NCBI RefSeq assembly: GCF_002240225.1
Contig: NZ_CP022584.1
Location: 186,001-250,000 of the forward strand
Length of the DNA stretch: 64,000 bases
Direction of reading: 5' to 3'
Source of the DNA: Paenibacillus physcomitrellae
Lineage (GTDB): Bacteria > Bacillota > Bacilli > Paenibacillales > Paenibacillaceae
Shown: piece by piece, positions 1 to 8,363 of the stretch
Layout: each line of letters opens with the position of its first letter
How positions within the stretch are numbered: the stretch's first letter is position 1
Translations under genes and position numbers: made by a program
The notes under the pieces: model-generated
Databases searched by the model: none
What the model saw: only the letters and a program-made list of their open reading frames with translations
Told to the model about the DNA's origin: nothing

Positions 1-833
1 CCCGTGGCAAGGAGCGCAGCCGCCGTCCTGAGGACGTGATTGCCGAGGTGCGAGACCTGGCACGCCAGGGCTTTAAGGAAATCACGCTGCTGGGACAGAA
101 CGTGAATGCTTACGGCAAGGATTTTACGGATATGACGTATTCTTTCGCTGATTTGATGGATGATATCCATAAGATCGATATTCCGCGGATCCGCTTTACC
201 ACCTCGCATCCTCGTGATTTCGACGACGAGCTGATTGCTGTGTTGGCCAAAGGCGGCAATCTGGTCGAGCATATCCACCTGCCGGTTCAGTCGGGCAGCA
301 CGGAAATGCTGAAAATGATGGGGCGGAAATATTCGCGGGAGCATTACCTGGAATTGGTGCGCAAGATCAAAGCCGCGCTTCCGAACGTTTCCTTAACGAC
401 GGACATTATCGTAGGTTTCCCTGGCGAAACAGACGAGCAGTTTGAAGAAACCTTGTCGCTTGTGCGGGAAGTTGGCTACGACTCGGCTTATACGTTTATC
501 TATTCCCCGCGTGAAGGAACGCCTGCGGCTTCCATGACAGACGACATACCGATGCAGGTCAAGAAAGAGCGCCTTTACCGGCTTAACAACGCTATTAAAG
601 AGAGCAGCCGAGCCATCAACGAGCAGTTTAAAGGGCAGGTTGTCGAAGTGCTGGTTGAGGGTGAAAGTAAAAATAACGAGAGTGTTCTCGCGGGCAGAAC
701 CCGGACCAACAAGCTGGTCCATTTTGAAGGGGGCCCGGAATTGATCGGAACTTTTGTACATGTGGAAATCACCGATCCGATGACCTGGTACATTAAAGGC
801 AAAATTATCAGCACCTCTGTGGCTGCCGTTTAA
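1..833 (+). CDS. miaB: tRNA-2-methylthio-N6-dimethylallyladenosine synthase, 5'-truncated
   Basis: This is the C-terminal part of MiaB, the radical-SAM enzyme that methylthiolates i6A37 in tRNAs reading UNN codons. The frame is open from base 3 ([12 protein letters not shown]...), so the gene begins before the window and the N-terminal UPF0004 domain and radical-SAM cysteines are outside it. Visible are the TIM-barrel strands ([35 protein letters not shown]) and, from about residue 200 of the visible part, a TRAM domain (VVEVLVEG...[11 protein letters not shown]). It is followed by ricA, the same order as ymcB-ymcA in Bacillus subtilis. Recognition is strong. The internal GTG at 36 is not the real start. 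Confidence 0.95.
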   Translation, partial: RGKERSRRPEDVIAEVRDLARQGFKEITLLGQNVNAYGKDFTDMTYSFADLMDDIHKIDIPRIRFTTSHPRDFDDELIAVLAKGGNLVEHIHLPVQSGSTEMLKMMGRKYSREHYLELVRKIKAALPNVSLTTDIIVGFPGETDEQFEETLSLVREVGYDSAYTFIYSPREGTPAASMTDDIPMQVKKERLYRLNNAIKESSRAINEQFKGQVVEVLVEGESKNNESVLAGRTRTNKLVHFEGGPELIGTFVHVEITDPMTWYIKGKIISTSVAAV

Positions 834-905
834 TTAAGATATACGAAGCAAGGCAAAGGTTTGAAACGATCAACAAACAAAGAACGCGAAAGGGAGGAAT
901 TCAAA

Positions 906-1355
906 GTGGCAGAAATGCAGAACATGTCTGGCGCTCAAGGCGGAATTCCAGATTCCGCTTCGCGCATGTTTTCCAGAAGTGAGATTATGGAGAAATCCAA
1001 GGAACTGGCTGAACTGATCCGCGGAAGCGAAGAGGTGCAAATCTTTAAACAGGCGGAGCAGCAAATCCAGAGCCATCAGCGGATTCAATCACTGATCTCG
1101 CAGATGAAGAAGAAGCAGAAGGAAATCGTGGCATTCGAAAGTATGCGCAATAAAGAGATGGTGAGCCGGATCGAGAAAGAGATCGATGAGCTTCAGGCCC
1201 AGATCGATGCGATTCCGCTTGTGACTGAATATCAGCAAAGCCAGGCGGACCTGAACTATTTGCTTCAATTTGTAATGTCCGCGATTCAGGATACCGTTTC
1301 TGAGAAGATTAACGTAGAATCCGGTACGGAGGCTCCTCCAAGCCGGTGCGATTAA
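906..1355 (+). CDS. ricA: RicA/YmcA family regulator of RNase Y-dependent mRNA processing
   Basis: A 149-residue, mostly helical protein of the YlbF/YmcA (Com_YlbF) family. In B. subtilis RicA works with RicF and RicT as a complex that helps RNase Y process mRNA and is needed for competence, sporulation and biofilm formation. The core runs from SRSEIMEKSKELAELI to QADLNYLLQFVMSAI and includes a charged coiled segment (SLISQMKKKQKEIVAFE). The second-last residue is a cysteine; Ric proteins use C-terminal cysteines to hold Fe-S clusters, so this may matter. I chose the GTG at 906 because AGGGAGG lies at 891-897. An open frame reaches back to 861 but has no ribosome site. Position directly after miaB supports the call. 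Confidence 0.9.
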   Translation: MAEMQNMSGAQGGIPDSASRMFSRSEIMEKSKELAELIRGSEEVQIFKQAEQQIQSHQRIQSLISQMKKKQKEIVAFESMRNKEMVSRIEKEIDELQAQIDAIPLVTEYQQSQADLNYLLQFVMSAIQDTVSEKINVESGTEAPPSRCD

Positions 1356-1365
1356 AGCAGCAGGC

Positions 1366-1397
1366 GAAGTGCGGGAGATAGCCTTCCGCACTTTTTG
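1366..1397 (+). terminator. Intrinsic terminator after ricA
   Basis: The arms AAGTGCGG and CCGCACTT form a stem followed by a short T-run at 1391-1395. It closes the miaB-ricA unit. The 118 bases after it, up to the next gene, show no other clear structure. Confidence 0.75.
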
Positions 1398-1515
1398 CTG
1401 TATGCAACCGTACAAACTTTAGGCCATAAACTAATAGAACCTTACATACCCGCTGCAAGCTCGGGGCGGGCAATAACAACAAGTGTAACTTCAAGACTCA
1501 GGGGGAATACGGAGT

Positions 1516-1917
1516 ATGGACTGGACAGATATTTTAGATCGCAACAGCAAAACATTTTGGGGCTTTCTCGGCATGGAACTGCTGCATGCGGATGCTGCAA
1601 GGGTAGATCTTGGCCTGGAGGTCAAAGAGAATCACTTAAATTCAATGGGCATCGTGCATGGAGGAGTGTTGTCCTCTTTGATGGACCAGGCGATGGGAAT
1701 CCTCGTTACGGCTGCAAAAGGCGGAGTAGAAGGAGTTACGACTCATCTGAATGTGAATTTTCTTACGGCTATGGGGACAGGGAAACTGATTGCCAGCGCT
1801 TATCCCGTACACGAAACGTTCCGTACGATGACTATGCGAGCTGAGGTCCGCGACGAACAGGGACAGCTTGGCTGTGTGGCGACATCCACCTTCCGGCTTC
1901 CGAAACCGAAAGCTTAA
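1516..1917 (+). CDS. PaaI-type hotdog-fold thioesterase
   Basis: A 133-residue single hotdog domain of the PaaI/YbgC-like acyl-CoA thioesterase group. The signature is the conserved N/G-rich loop before the central helix (HLNSMGIVHGGVLSSLMDQAMG): an Asn two residues before the SMG and the HGG that bind the thioester, with Asp in the helix as the likely catalytic residue. Later strands (THLNVNFLTAM, GKLIASAYPVH, MTMRAEVRDEQGQLGCVATSTF) fit the family. The ATG at 1516 has AGGGGGAA just upstream. The substrate cannot be told from sequence. It sits between ricA and the NAD-salvage genes with only 29 bases to the next start, so it may be read with them; a functional link is not evident. Confidence 0.85.
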   Translation: MDWTDILDRNSKTFWGFLGMELLHADAARVDLGLEVKENHLNSMGIVHGGVLSSLMDQAMGILVTAAKGGVEGVTTHLNVNFLTAMGTGKLIASAYPVHETFRTMTMRAEVRDEQGQLGCVATSTFRLPKPKA

Positions 1918-1946
1918 AATTAATCCGACAGTGTGGGTGATGGATA

Positions 1947-2723
1947 ATGAACGATGACCAGGAGAAAGCCAAAAATTATAATCCGAAAAAATACCGGACA
2001 CCGGATGGAATTCCTGCGGATATCGTCATGTTTACTTTAACGAAGCAGGAACGGCGTTCCTCGACCAAATCCTTGCCGCTCTTTGAGCTCAAGGTCATGC
2101 TCATCCGCAGACGAAGCTGGCCTTTTGCCGGGGCTTATGCGCTGCCTGGCGGTTTCTCACAGGAGAACGAATCGCTGTACGAAACCGCCAGCCGGGAGCT
2201 TCAGGAGGAGACCGGTGTCGACGGCGGGCATTTGGAATATTTGGGGGTCTACAGTACCCCGGGAAGAGATCCGCGCGGCTGGATCATTTCGCATGCTTTT
2301 TACGCTCTGGTGGAAGAATGGGTGCTGGAGAAGCGTAAGGCGGCTGACGATGCTCAGGCGGTGGGCTTGTTTACCATCCAGGAGGCACTTGAAGAGCTGG
2401 AGCTTGCTTTTGACCATAGGGAGATCATCAAAGATGCTTACCGGAGAATCCAGGAGCAAATGCTGCAGACGACGATTGCCAAACAGTTTTTGCCGCCGCA
2501 TTTTACGCTGAGCGAGCTTTATCAGGTCATTCGCACAGTTGTGCCTGATTTCGAGGAGCTGAACTTTATTCGTAAAGTGACGTCAACCCGGAGCAGACAA
2601 GGCATCCTGGAGGAAGTGGTGGACGAAAACGGTAAACGGCTGGTCTCCAATCAGTATTCCCAGCGTCCCGCTCAGCTCTACCGGTTTACGGATTTTACAC
2701 CGCGCTTGAGTATTTATACTTAA
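1947..2723 (+). CDS. Nudix-HTH protein, NrtR-like regulator of NAD salvage
   Basis: 258 residues with two parts. Residues about 20-150 form a Nudix domain with a complete Nudix box (GGFSQENE...RELQEETGV, matching G-x5-E-x7-REUxEExGU). Residues about 165-258 form a winged-helix-like tail (FTLSELYQVIRTVV...FIRKVTSTRSRQG). This is the architecture of NrtR, a repressor of NAD biosynthesis genes that senses ADP-ribose-type ligands. The next two genes, nicotinamidase and nicotinate phosphoribosyltransferase, make NAD-salvage regulation likely. Many NrtR proteins have lost catalytic residues, but here the box is intact, so hydrolysis of ADP-ribose or a related nucleotide is possible too. I saw no convincing palindrome upstream of either gene, so repression is inferred from context. 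Confidence 0.8.
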   Translation: MNDDQEKAKNYNPKKYRTPDGIPADIVMFTLTKQERRSSTKSLPLFELKVMLIRRRSWPFAGAYALPGGFSQENESLYETASRELQEETGVDGGHLEYLGVYSTPGRDPRGWIISHAFYALVEEWVLEKRKAADDAQAVGLFTIQEALEELELAFDHREIIKDAYRRIQEQMLQTTIAKQFLPPHFTLSELYQVIRTVVPDFEELNFIRKVTSTRSRQGILEEVVDENGKRLVSNQYSQRPAQLYRFTDFTPRLSIYT

Positions 2724-2788
2724 ACTGATTAAATAGATGAGAGTACATTACTGCAGCCAATCCTGAATCAGTGAGGAGCTGAGGGAAG

Positions 2789-3343
2789 ATGAAAGCATTA
2801 ATCGTGATTGATTTCACGAATGATTTTGTCGATGGAAATTTGCCGGTAGGAGAACCTGCGATTGCGATTTCTCCTGTCGTTGCCCGGATAACGGAAACTT
2901 TTGCGGCAAACGGTGATTATGTGGTCATGGCGGTGGATCTTCATGAACAGGATGATGTTTATCATCCGGAATCGAAGCTTTTTCCTCCCCACAATATTCG
3001 GGAAACCGAAGGCAGGGAGCTGTACGGGGAGTTAAAGCCGGTATATGAGAAGTTCAAGGACCGGATCTACTGGATGGATAAGACAAGATACAGCGCTTTT
3101 AGTGGGACAGATCTGGAGCTGAAGCTGAGAGCGAGAGGAATAACGGAAGTTTGTTTGATCGGCGTCTGCACGGATATTTGTGTGCTGCACACGGCTGTGG
3201 ATGCTTATAATAAAGGATTTGCCATTACCGTATATGAAGATGCGGTAGCCAGCTTTAACTCCGCCGGTCATGAATGGGCGCTTGGCCATTTTGCCGGCAG
3301 CTTGGGAGCGAAAGTGACAACAAGCTCGGAAGAGGTGAAGTGA
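2789..3343 (+). CDS. pncA: Nicotinamidase / cysteine hydrolase
   Basis: 184 residues of the isochorismatase-like cysteine hydrolase family. The expected triad is visible: Asp8 (VIDFTNDF), Lys98 (DKTRYSAFSGT) and Cys131 (GVCTDICVLHTA), with metal-binding residues in the VDLHEQDD stretch. It should convert nicotinamide to nicotinate, the first step of the Preiss-Handler salvage route. The start has GAGGAGCTGAGGGAAG upstream. It ends 2 bases before the likely ATG of the nicotinate phosphoribosyltransferase gene, which uses its product, so the two are surely co-transcribed. The pairing with pncB is what separates nicotinamidase from other family members. Confidence 0.92.
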   Translation: MKALIVIDFTNDFVDGNLPVGEPAIAISPVVARITETFAANGDYVVMAVDLHEQDDVYHPESKLFPPHNIRETEGRELYGELKPVYEKFKDRIYWMDKTRYSAFSGTDLELKLRARGITEVCLIGVCTDICVLHTAVDAYNKGFAITVYEDAVASFNSAGHEWALGHFAGSLGAKVTTSSEEVK

Positions 3344-3345
3344 GG

Positions 3346-4836
3346 ATGGCAGCGGCAGAGAGAGGAAGAAATAATCAGATGCTAACGACAGGTTTGGCGC
3401 TGCATACGGATAAATACCAAATCAATATGCTTTATGCGCACTGGATGAATGGAAGCCATTTGAGAAAGGCCGTATTTGAAGCTTATTTCCGTAAGCTTCC
3501 GTTCGGCAATGGCTACGCCGTATTTGCGGGACTGGAGCGCATTGTGAACTATTTGGTGAACCTCCGGTTTACCGAGGAGGATCTGGCCTATTTGGCCAAG
3601 CAGGAGGAAAATTATAAACCCGAGTTTCTGGAGATGCTTAGGGACTTCAAGTTTAGAGGCACCTTGCTGTCCATGAAGGAGGGGGCTTTGGTATTTCCGA
3701 ATGAGCCGCTGATTCGTGTAGAAGGCACTATTATGGAAGCCCAGCTCATTGAAACGGCGCTGCTGAACTTTATGAACTTCCAGACGTTGATTGCCACTAA
3801 AGCTTCAAGAATCAAGCAGGTAGCGCCTGATGACATCCTGCTGGAATTCGGAACAAGACGTGCCCAGGAAGCCGATGCGGCTTTTTGGGGAGCGAGAGCG
3901 GCGTATATAGCGGGTTTTGACGCGACGTCGAATATGCTTGCCGGAGAATATTTCGGGATTCCGACGAAAGGCACGCATGCCCACTCCTGGGTTCAGGGTT
4001 TTGAGTCCGAGGAAGAAGCATTTGCGCTTTATGCCAAAGCGCTGCCAGATCAAGTAACGCTGCTGGTGGATACGTATGATACGCTCAAAAGCGGTGTGCC
4101 AAATGCCATCAAAACAGCGAAGTGGCTGGCTTCCCAAGGCAAACGGATGAGCTCGATCCGGCTGGACAGCGGAGATTTGGCTTATTTGTCTATCCAGGCC
4201 CGAAAAATGCTGGACGATGCCGGCTTATCTTACGTCAAAATCGTCGCCTCGAACGACCTCGATGAGAACACGATCTTCAACTTGAAGGCCCAAGGTGCGC
4301 GGATTGATATTTGGGGAGTTGGAACACAGCTGATTACAGCTGCTGACCAGCCTGCGCTTGGAGGCGTTTATAAGCTCGTAGAGCGTCAAAAAGGCGACAC
4401 GATGGTGCCTACGATCAAGATTTCCGGGAATCCGGAGAAGATCAGCACCCCGGGGAAAAAAGAAGTATACCGCCTGATCAGCCGCAGTGATAAAAAGGCT
4501 ATGGGCGACTATATAACTTACCCGAACGAAGCCATTCCGGAAGAGCGGAACAATAAACTTCGTCTGAAGCATCCGCTGAATTCCACACTGCAGAAGACCG
4601 TCAAAAACTTTGAAGTGATGCGGATGCTGGAGCCTATCTTTGAGGACGGAAAACTCGTCTACGAGCTGCCGAATCTGGATCAGGTCCGTGATTACCATAA
4701 ACAGCAGCTTTCACTGTTCTGGCCGGAATATCTGCGCAAGCTTAATCCGGAAATCTACCGCATCAGCTTGAGCGAAGAGGTTTGGAACCAGCGGCAGTCG
4801 ATGATTGAAGCTTATTTGGAACAGCATGAGGAATAA
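3346..4836 (+). CDS. pncB: Nicotinate phosphoribosyltransferase
   Basis: About 496 residues. It joins nicotinate and PRPP to give nicotinate mononucleotide, using ATP. Family landmarks are LHTDKYQINMLYAHW near the N-terminus, FGTRRAQ, the active-site segment GTHAHSWVQGF and the PRPP-site strand IRLDSGDLAYLS, followed by IVASNDLDE and WGVGTQLI. The length fits the PncB group of Firmicutes. The frame is open from 3274, inside pncA, but the ATG at 3346, just after the pncA stop, with AAGTGAGG upstream, is preferred; an ATG at 3379 is a second possibility. A hairpin with a T-run follows at 4859. Confidence 0.93.
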   Translation: MAAAERGRNNQMLTTGLALHTDKYQINMLYAHWMNGSHLRKAVFEAYFRKLPFGNGYAVFAGLERIVNYLVNLRFTEEDLAYLAKQEENYKPEFLEMLRDFKFRGTLLSMKEGALVFPNEPLIRVEGTIMEAQLIETALLNFMNFQTLIATKASRIKQVAPDDILLEFGTRRAQEADAAFWGARAAYIAGFDATSNMLAGEYFGIPTKGTHAHSWVQGFESEEEAFALYAKALPDQVTLLVDTYDTLKSGVPNAIKTAKWLASQGKRMSSIRLDSGDLAYLSIQARKMLDDAGLSYVKIVASNDLDENTIFNLKAQGARIDIWGVGTQLITAADQPALGGVYKLVERQKGDTMVPTIKISGNPEKISTPGKKEVYRLISRSDKKAMGDYITYPNEAIPEERNNKLRLKHPLNSTLQKTVKNFEVMRMLEPIFEDGKLVYELPNLDQVRDYHKQQLSLFWPEYLRKLNPEIYRISLSEEVWNQRQSMIEAYLEQHEE

Positions 4837-4858
4837 ACGTGCTGAATGGAAACGAATA

Positions 4859-4897
4859 CGGCTGGAGCCCTTTAAAGGGCTTGGCCGTTTCTTTTTT
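4859..4897 (+). terminator. Probable intrinsic terminator after pncB
   Basis: AGCCCT...AGGGCT forms a short perfect core extended by weak pairs, followed by GTTTCTTTTTT. It ends the NAD-salvage unit. In the rest of the gap (4898-5121) I see no convincing gene; a frame running 4805-5062 has no ribosome site and no recognisable sequence. Confidence 0.55.
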
Positions 4898-5121
4898 GAA
4901 GAAAAATTCAAAATTATTTCTCGGGAAAGCGCAGAAATCGATAAGATCAGACGCTGCCTAATGGAATTTCGACAGCGCCGGCGGGACCATTTTCATTTGG
5001 TTCATGACGTGAATAAAATGCCGCCCGCACGTATAAAATCAGCGCCTGAAAGGCAAACTTGAGGATGAGAGCCTGCTAGATTTAACCATTAATTAAGTTT
5101 GATTTGGAAAGGATGATGCAC

Positions 5122-5688
5122 ATGGGCAGCCTGAAACGATTCGACAAATGGATAGCCGGTCTGTTAGGCACAGGAGTGATCGTCTCTGCCTGGTTTGTCC
5201 ATGTTCCGCAAACGGAAGCCAGCCAGCTGCAGGGGGGACGCGCTGAGCAGGCATACAGGCTCGTCAAGCATGGAGCTCTGGAGGAGTTGTCCGCAGACGG
5301 TTTAGTGGGCAGTGAATTTATGAGCAGCGAATTTTATGGCGGCAGTGAAACCTTGGATTTGCTGAAGCAGCTTCGCCAGGACTGCGCCGGTATCGATTTG
5401 CGTTTGACCCATGAGACGAATTCCGAGGATTTGGACGGGAACCGGAGCACGAGCTTTTATGTGAATGGAGATTCTCATCATTACGTTGTGTTTTATCGCT
5501 ATAACAAGGAAAACACCCGTGCGTCCAAAATCCGCAGCCTATACGGCACCGACAAAAACAGCCGAAGCCCTCTGATTCGGACAGCCGGCAAGCTAGCGCT
5601 CGTTTATGTATCAAGTGGCAGCGGTAAAGATAAATACAGCGATCAACTGGAGCCGATTTTTGACAGCTTGCTCAAAGAGATGAAATAA
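5122..5688 (+). CDS. Exported protein of unknown function
   Basis: 188 residues from the ATG at 5122, which sits 9 bases after AAAGG. Upstream TTG and ATG codons at 5104 to 5116 are too near or before this site. The N-terminus is a signal peptide or anchor: basic SLKRFDKW, a hydrophobic run (IAGLLGTGVIVSAWFV) and a possible cleavage after QTEA. The mature part is hydrophilic and mixed alpha/beta, with a Tyr/His-rich strand (SFYVNGDSHHYVVFYRYN). I do not recognise a family. It stands alone between a terminator at 4859 and a strong one at 5693. Confidence 0.7.
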   Translation: MGSLKRFDKWIAGLLGTGVIVSAWFVHVPQTEASQLQGGRAEQAYRLVKHGALEELSADGLVGSEFMSSEFYGGSETLDLLKQLRQDCAGIDLRLTHETNSEDLDGNRSTSFYVNGDSHHYVVFYRYNKENTRASKIRSLYGTDKNSRSPLIRTAGKLALVYVSSGSGKDKYSDQLEPIFDSLLKEMK

Positions 5689-5692
5689 AATA

Positions 5693-5733
5693 AAAGCGTC
5701 TTCCGAGTGAAAAGGTTCGGAGGCGCTTTTTTT
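5693..5733 (+). terminator. Strong intrinsic terminator
   Basis: AAGCGTCTTCCGA pairs with TCGGAGGCGCTT and is followed by seven T. The arms also give an A-run on the other side, so it probably serves the convergent moaB gene as well. Confidence 0.88.
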
Positions 5734-5757
5734 GGGTGGTTGGATTTGGCTTTTTGG

Positions 5758-6270
5758 CTATTTCTTATAGATCTCGCGCATGACATGTCTTAATTCCGGA
5801 AGGATGATCCGTTCCATCGCAAGCTTTACGGCACCGATAGACCCCGGCATGGAGAATACGGCGGTTTCGTTCATAACCCCGGCGATAGCGCGGCTTAAGA
5901 TGGCTGCGGAACCAATGTCTTCGGCAAAACTGAGATAACGGAAAATTTCGCCAAAGCCCGGCAATTCTTTCCCGAGCATGCTGCTCACCGCTTCATAAGT
6001 CGTGTCGCGGGGAGCAATTCCGGTCCCACCACTTAGCAAAACAGCCTGAATTCGGCTGTCCTCTGCCGACTCATGGAGAAGATTACGAAGCTCATCGTAT
6101 TCGTCTTTGACAATTCTATAGTCGACGACGGAATATCCGTGATGCTCAAGCAGCTCAAGCATCAGCTTGCCGCTTGTATCATTTTCTTTGGTGCGTGTAT
6201 CAGACACTGTGATGACTTGGCAGGTGACGGAAGCAGGGGCCTCCGCTTTGTGTTCGTCTACAGATCTCAT
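5758..6270 (-). CDS. moaB: Molybdenum cofactor biosynthesis protein MoaB/MogA type
   Basis: 170 residues from the ATG at 6270, which has AAAGAGGT eight bases upstream; the frame is open to 6303. The family pattern is clear: VITVSDTRTKENDTSG at the N-terminus, the MPT-binding loop LLSGGTGIAPRDTT, and AVFSMPGSIGAVKLAM near the end. MoaB/MogA proteins adenylylate molybdopterin before molybdenum insertion. No other moa, moe or molybdoenzyme gene is in the window, so it is isolated here. It converges with the exported-protein gene. Confidence 0.93.
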   Translation of the reverse strand: MRSVDEHKAEAPASVTCQVITVSDTRTKENDTSGKLMLELLEHHGYSVVDYRIVKDEYDELRNLLHESAEDSRIQAVLLSGGTGIAPRDTTYEAVSSMLGKELPGFGEIFRYLSFAEDIGSAAILSRAIAGVMNETAVFSMPGSIGAVKLAMERIILPELRHVMREIYKK

Positions 6271-6483
6271 TAGCGTTACCTCTTTCTCTTCTATAATGAG
6301 CAAAATGGGATTCCCGTCTATTTTAGCATACTGAATTTAGATTCTGGAATTTAGATCCCGAAATTTAGGCGCTTAAGTAAGTAAGTTAAGCTGCTTTTCC
6401 CCTTTTGTTGCATTGTTCTGGACACTGTAGTAAACTCCGAGTCAGATCAAATATAGGCACTGCGTTTGGAGGAGAAGTTGAAA

Positions 6484-7596
6484 ATGAAGGCATCGGACGA
6501 AACTTATGTGACCCCGATTTACATATTGTCAGGATTTCTGGGCAGCGGCAAAACGACGCTGCTTGCTAAATTAATTGATTATTGGCAGGAGGCCGGACTT
6601 AAGCCGGCAGTGATTATGAACGAGCTGGGAGACGTTAATCTGGACGGTCTGCTGGTCAAGCAGGAGGTGCCGATGGAAGAGATGCTGGGCGGCTGTATTT
6701 GCTGCTCGATCCGCGGGGATCTTGGGGTGACCATCCATGAATTGATACAGAAGGAACATCCGGATTTGATCGTCGTAGAAGCAACGGGTGCTGCAAATCC
6801 GATGGAGCTTCTGGACGGGGTGACGGAGACAGCGCTGTATATGAAGCTGGACATCAGACCGCTGATTACGGTAGTGGATTCCGCTTATTTGATGGAGCTG
6901 TTCGATCGTCAGCAGGGGAAAACCTACCGGCTTATGCAGGAGCAAATTCGCTGTGCATCCGTCCTGATCCTGAACAAGACCGATTTGCTGGACAGCTCGC
7001 GCATGCAGGAGCTCCTGAAGCTGCTGAACCAATCCAATCCTTACGCGAAGAAGATTCCGGCTGTAAAATGCGAGGTCGATCTGGCAGAGTTGCTGGTTGA
7101 AGGAGAAGGCGCACAGGGGGCTACAGACGAGGCCGGTGATCAGAACCTTTCTCAAACTCATTCTCATTATGGTCAAAGCGATAGCCATAATCATAATTAT
7201 ACTCATAACCACAGCCACAGCAGCCATTCCCATGATCATTCACACGAACATTCTCATGACCATGGACAAGACCCTCATGGGCATGATCATCATCATACTC
7301 ACAGCCATGTGATGGTCCATACGCATTACTTAAGCGGCCCTGTGGACAGCAAAGCTTTTGAACAGCTGATTGCCGAGCTGCCCCGGGACGTCTATCGGGC
7401 TAAAGGCGTACTGACCTTTTCCGATACGAGCAGCCGCTTCTTATTTCAATATGCTTATCGAGAGCCGGATTTCATGAAGATTACGCCGCAGGGAGACATC
7501 CCGGATGTCGTTGTTTTTATAGGCGAGCATTTTGATAAAGAGGAGCTGTCTGAAAAGCTGAAAGCTCTTGAGGCGGGTACGCTGCTTGCCGAATAA
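6484..7596 (+). CDS. CobW/COG0523-type metal chaperone GTPase with His-rich insert
   Basis: About 370 residues from the ATG at 6484, after GGAGGAG. It is a G3E-family GTPase: Walker A GFLGSGKTT (Lys23), the COG0523 metal motif GGCICCS (Cys71, 73, 74), and NKTD for guanine specificity. A very His-rich stretch at about residues 205-285 precedes the C-terminal CobW domain (VYRAKGVLTFSDT). Members such as ZigA and ZNG1 insert or traffic zinc; others serve cobalt or nitrile hydratase. The His-rich run and the Cys-rich gene that follows point to metal handling, most likely zinc. No Zur box was found upstream; only three loose copies of GAATTTAG lie at 6333-6368. Confidence 0.88.
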   Translation: MKASDETYVTPIYILSGFLGSGKTTLLAKLIDYWQEAGLKPAVIMNELGDVNLDGLLVKQEVPMEEMLGGCICCSIRGDLGVTIHELIQKEHPDLIVVEATGAANPMELLDGVTETALYMKLDIRPLITVVDSAYLMELFDRQQGKTYRLMQEQIRCASVLILNKTDLLDSSRMQELLKLLNQSNPYAKKIPAVKCEVDLAELLVEGEGAQGATDEAGDQNLSQTHSHYGQSDSHNHNYTHNHSHSSHSHDHSHEHSHDHGQDPHGHDHHHTHSHVMVHTHYLSGPVDSKAFEQLIAELPRDVYRAKGVLTFSDTSSRFLFQYAYREPDFMKITPQGDIPDVVVFIGEHFDKEELSEKLKALEAGTLLAE

Positions 7597-7693
7597 GTGT
7601 TTCAAGAAAGCTCCAACAAGGTAATAACACTACGTTGAAGTTAAGGTTTAGTCCCTTTCAATGATCAAATCCAGAATGCTGAAGGAGGAGAAC

Positions 7694-8029
7694 ATGATGA
7701 TGAATCCAAACCCTTATCGAGAGTGTATCGAAGCATGCCTGGAGTGCATGAATGCCTGTAATTATTGTTACATATCCAGCTTGAAAGAATATGATCTTGC
7801 CATGCTTAGAGATTGCATTCGTATGGATCGTGAATGTGCAGAAATTTGTATGTTTGCGGCCGATGCTTTGTCACGAGAATCCGTCTTTGCGGCCGAGATT
7901 TGCCAGCTTTGCGCTAAAGTGTGTATGGCTTGCGCCGAAGAATGCAGTCATCATGAACATGAACATTGCAAAAAATGTGCCGAGGCCTGCCGCCGCTGCG
8001 CGGATGCCTGCCTGTCAATGGCTGCCTGA
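7694..8029 (+). CDS. Cys-rich four-helix-bundle (DUF326/Csp-like) protein
   Basis: 111 residues from the ATG at 7694, preceded by AAGGAGGAG. It has 18 cysteines, mostly in CxxxC or CxxC steps on predicted helices (ECIEACLECMNAC, CRRCADAC), plus a HHEHEH patch. This is the pattern of DUF326 proteins and of copper storage proteins (Csp), whose four-helix bundles hold many Cu(I) ions on inward-facing cysteines. Cytoplasmic: no signal peptide is visible. It lies 97 bases after the CobW-type GTPase and may form a small metal-homeostasis pair with it. Copper binding is inferred from the family, not shown. Confidence 0.85.
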   Translation: MMMNPNPYRECIEACLECMNACNYCYISSLKEYDLAMLRDCIRMDRECAEICMFAADALSRESVFAAEICQLCAKVCMACAEECSHHEHEHCKKCAEACRRCADACLSMAA

Positions 8030-8102
8030 TGGCTAGTCTGCCTGACGGGCTGACCGCATGTCACGGTCCAGATTAATCATGGGCCAGAAGGCCCAATTGG
8101 AT

Positions 8103-8154
8103 AAATCCGGTTATTATCTGGTGAAAACTGGGGATTGACCGGGTTTATTTTTTT
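8103..8154 (+). terminator. Intrinsic terminator after the Cys-rich gene
   Basis: AAATCCGGT pairs with ACCGGGTTT (one wobble) and is followed by ATTTTTTTT. A second small hairpin, GGGCC-AGAA-GGCCC, lies just before it at 8081-8094. Beyond these, the 334-base gap to mtlA holds the operator candidates listed separately. Confidence 0.75.
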
Positions 8155-8228
8155 GCCTCCATTGGCGGGAAATGCCCGAAAACGCTGCTCTATCAAGGGA
8201 AAATTTAACTCACTAATTATGATAAAAG

Positions 8229-8250
8229 TTGTCAACAATATTCATGACGA
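8229..8250 (+). promoter_or_regulatory. Inverted repeat, candidate MtlR operator
   Basis: TTGTCA at 8229 and TGACGA at 8245 are near-complementary arms with 10 bases between. The place, about 115 bases before mtlA, and the presence of mtlR in the operon suggest MtlR binding. This is inferred from position and symmetry. Confidence 0.45.
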
Positions 8251-8274
8251 AAGTGAATTTTCATTTGATTGAGA

Positions 8275-8290
8275 AAGAAAGCGCTTTGAA
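8275..8290 (+). promoter_or_regulatory. Candidate cre site (CcpA) upstream of mtlA
   Basis: AAGAAAGCGCTTTGAA contains the palindromic AAAGCGCTTT core of catabolite-responsive elements. CcpA with HPr-Ser-P would repress mannitol genes during glucose growth. Confidence 0.6.
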
Positions 8291-8363
8291 TTAACATGGA
8301 ATCAAGGATAAGACTTAATGAAATCTATCCTACCTAGTTTTGATTTAAGGGGAGGCTCCTAAA

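Noticed and set aside
1395..1844. A 149-codon frame overlapping the thioesterase start
   Set aside because: Wrong frame for the clear hotdog domain; no family likeness.
2724..2788. Search for an NrtR operator before pncA
   Set aside because: No palindrome of useful length was found.
4805..5062. An 85-codon frame between pncB and the exported-protein gene
   Set aside because: It starts inside pncB, runs through the terminator hairpin and lacks a ribosome site.
6333..6368. Three loose copies of GAATTTAG considered as a Zur or other operator for the CobW-type gene
   Set aside because: They are direct, not inverted, with uneven 13-14 base steps and no match to a known site.
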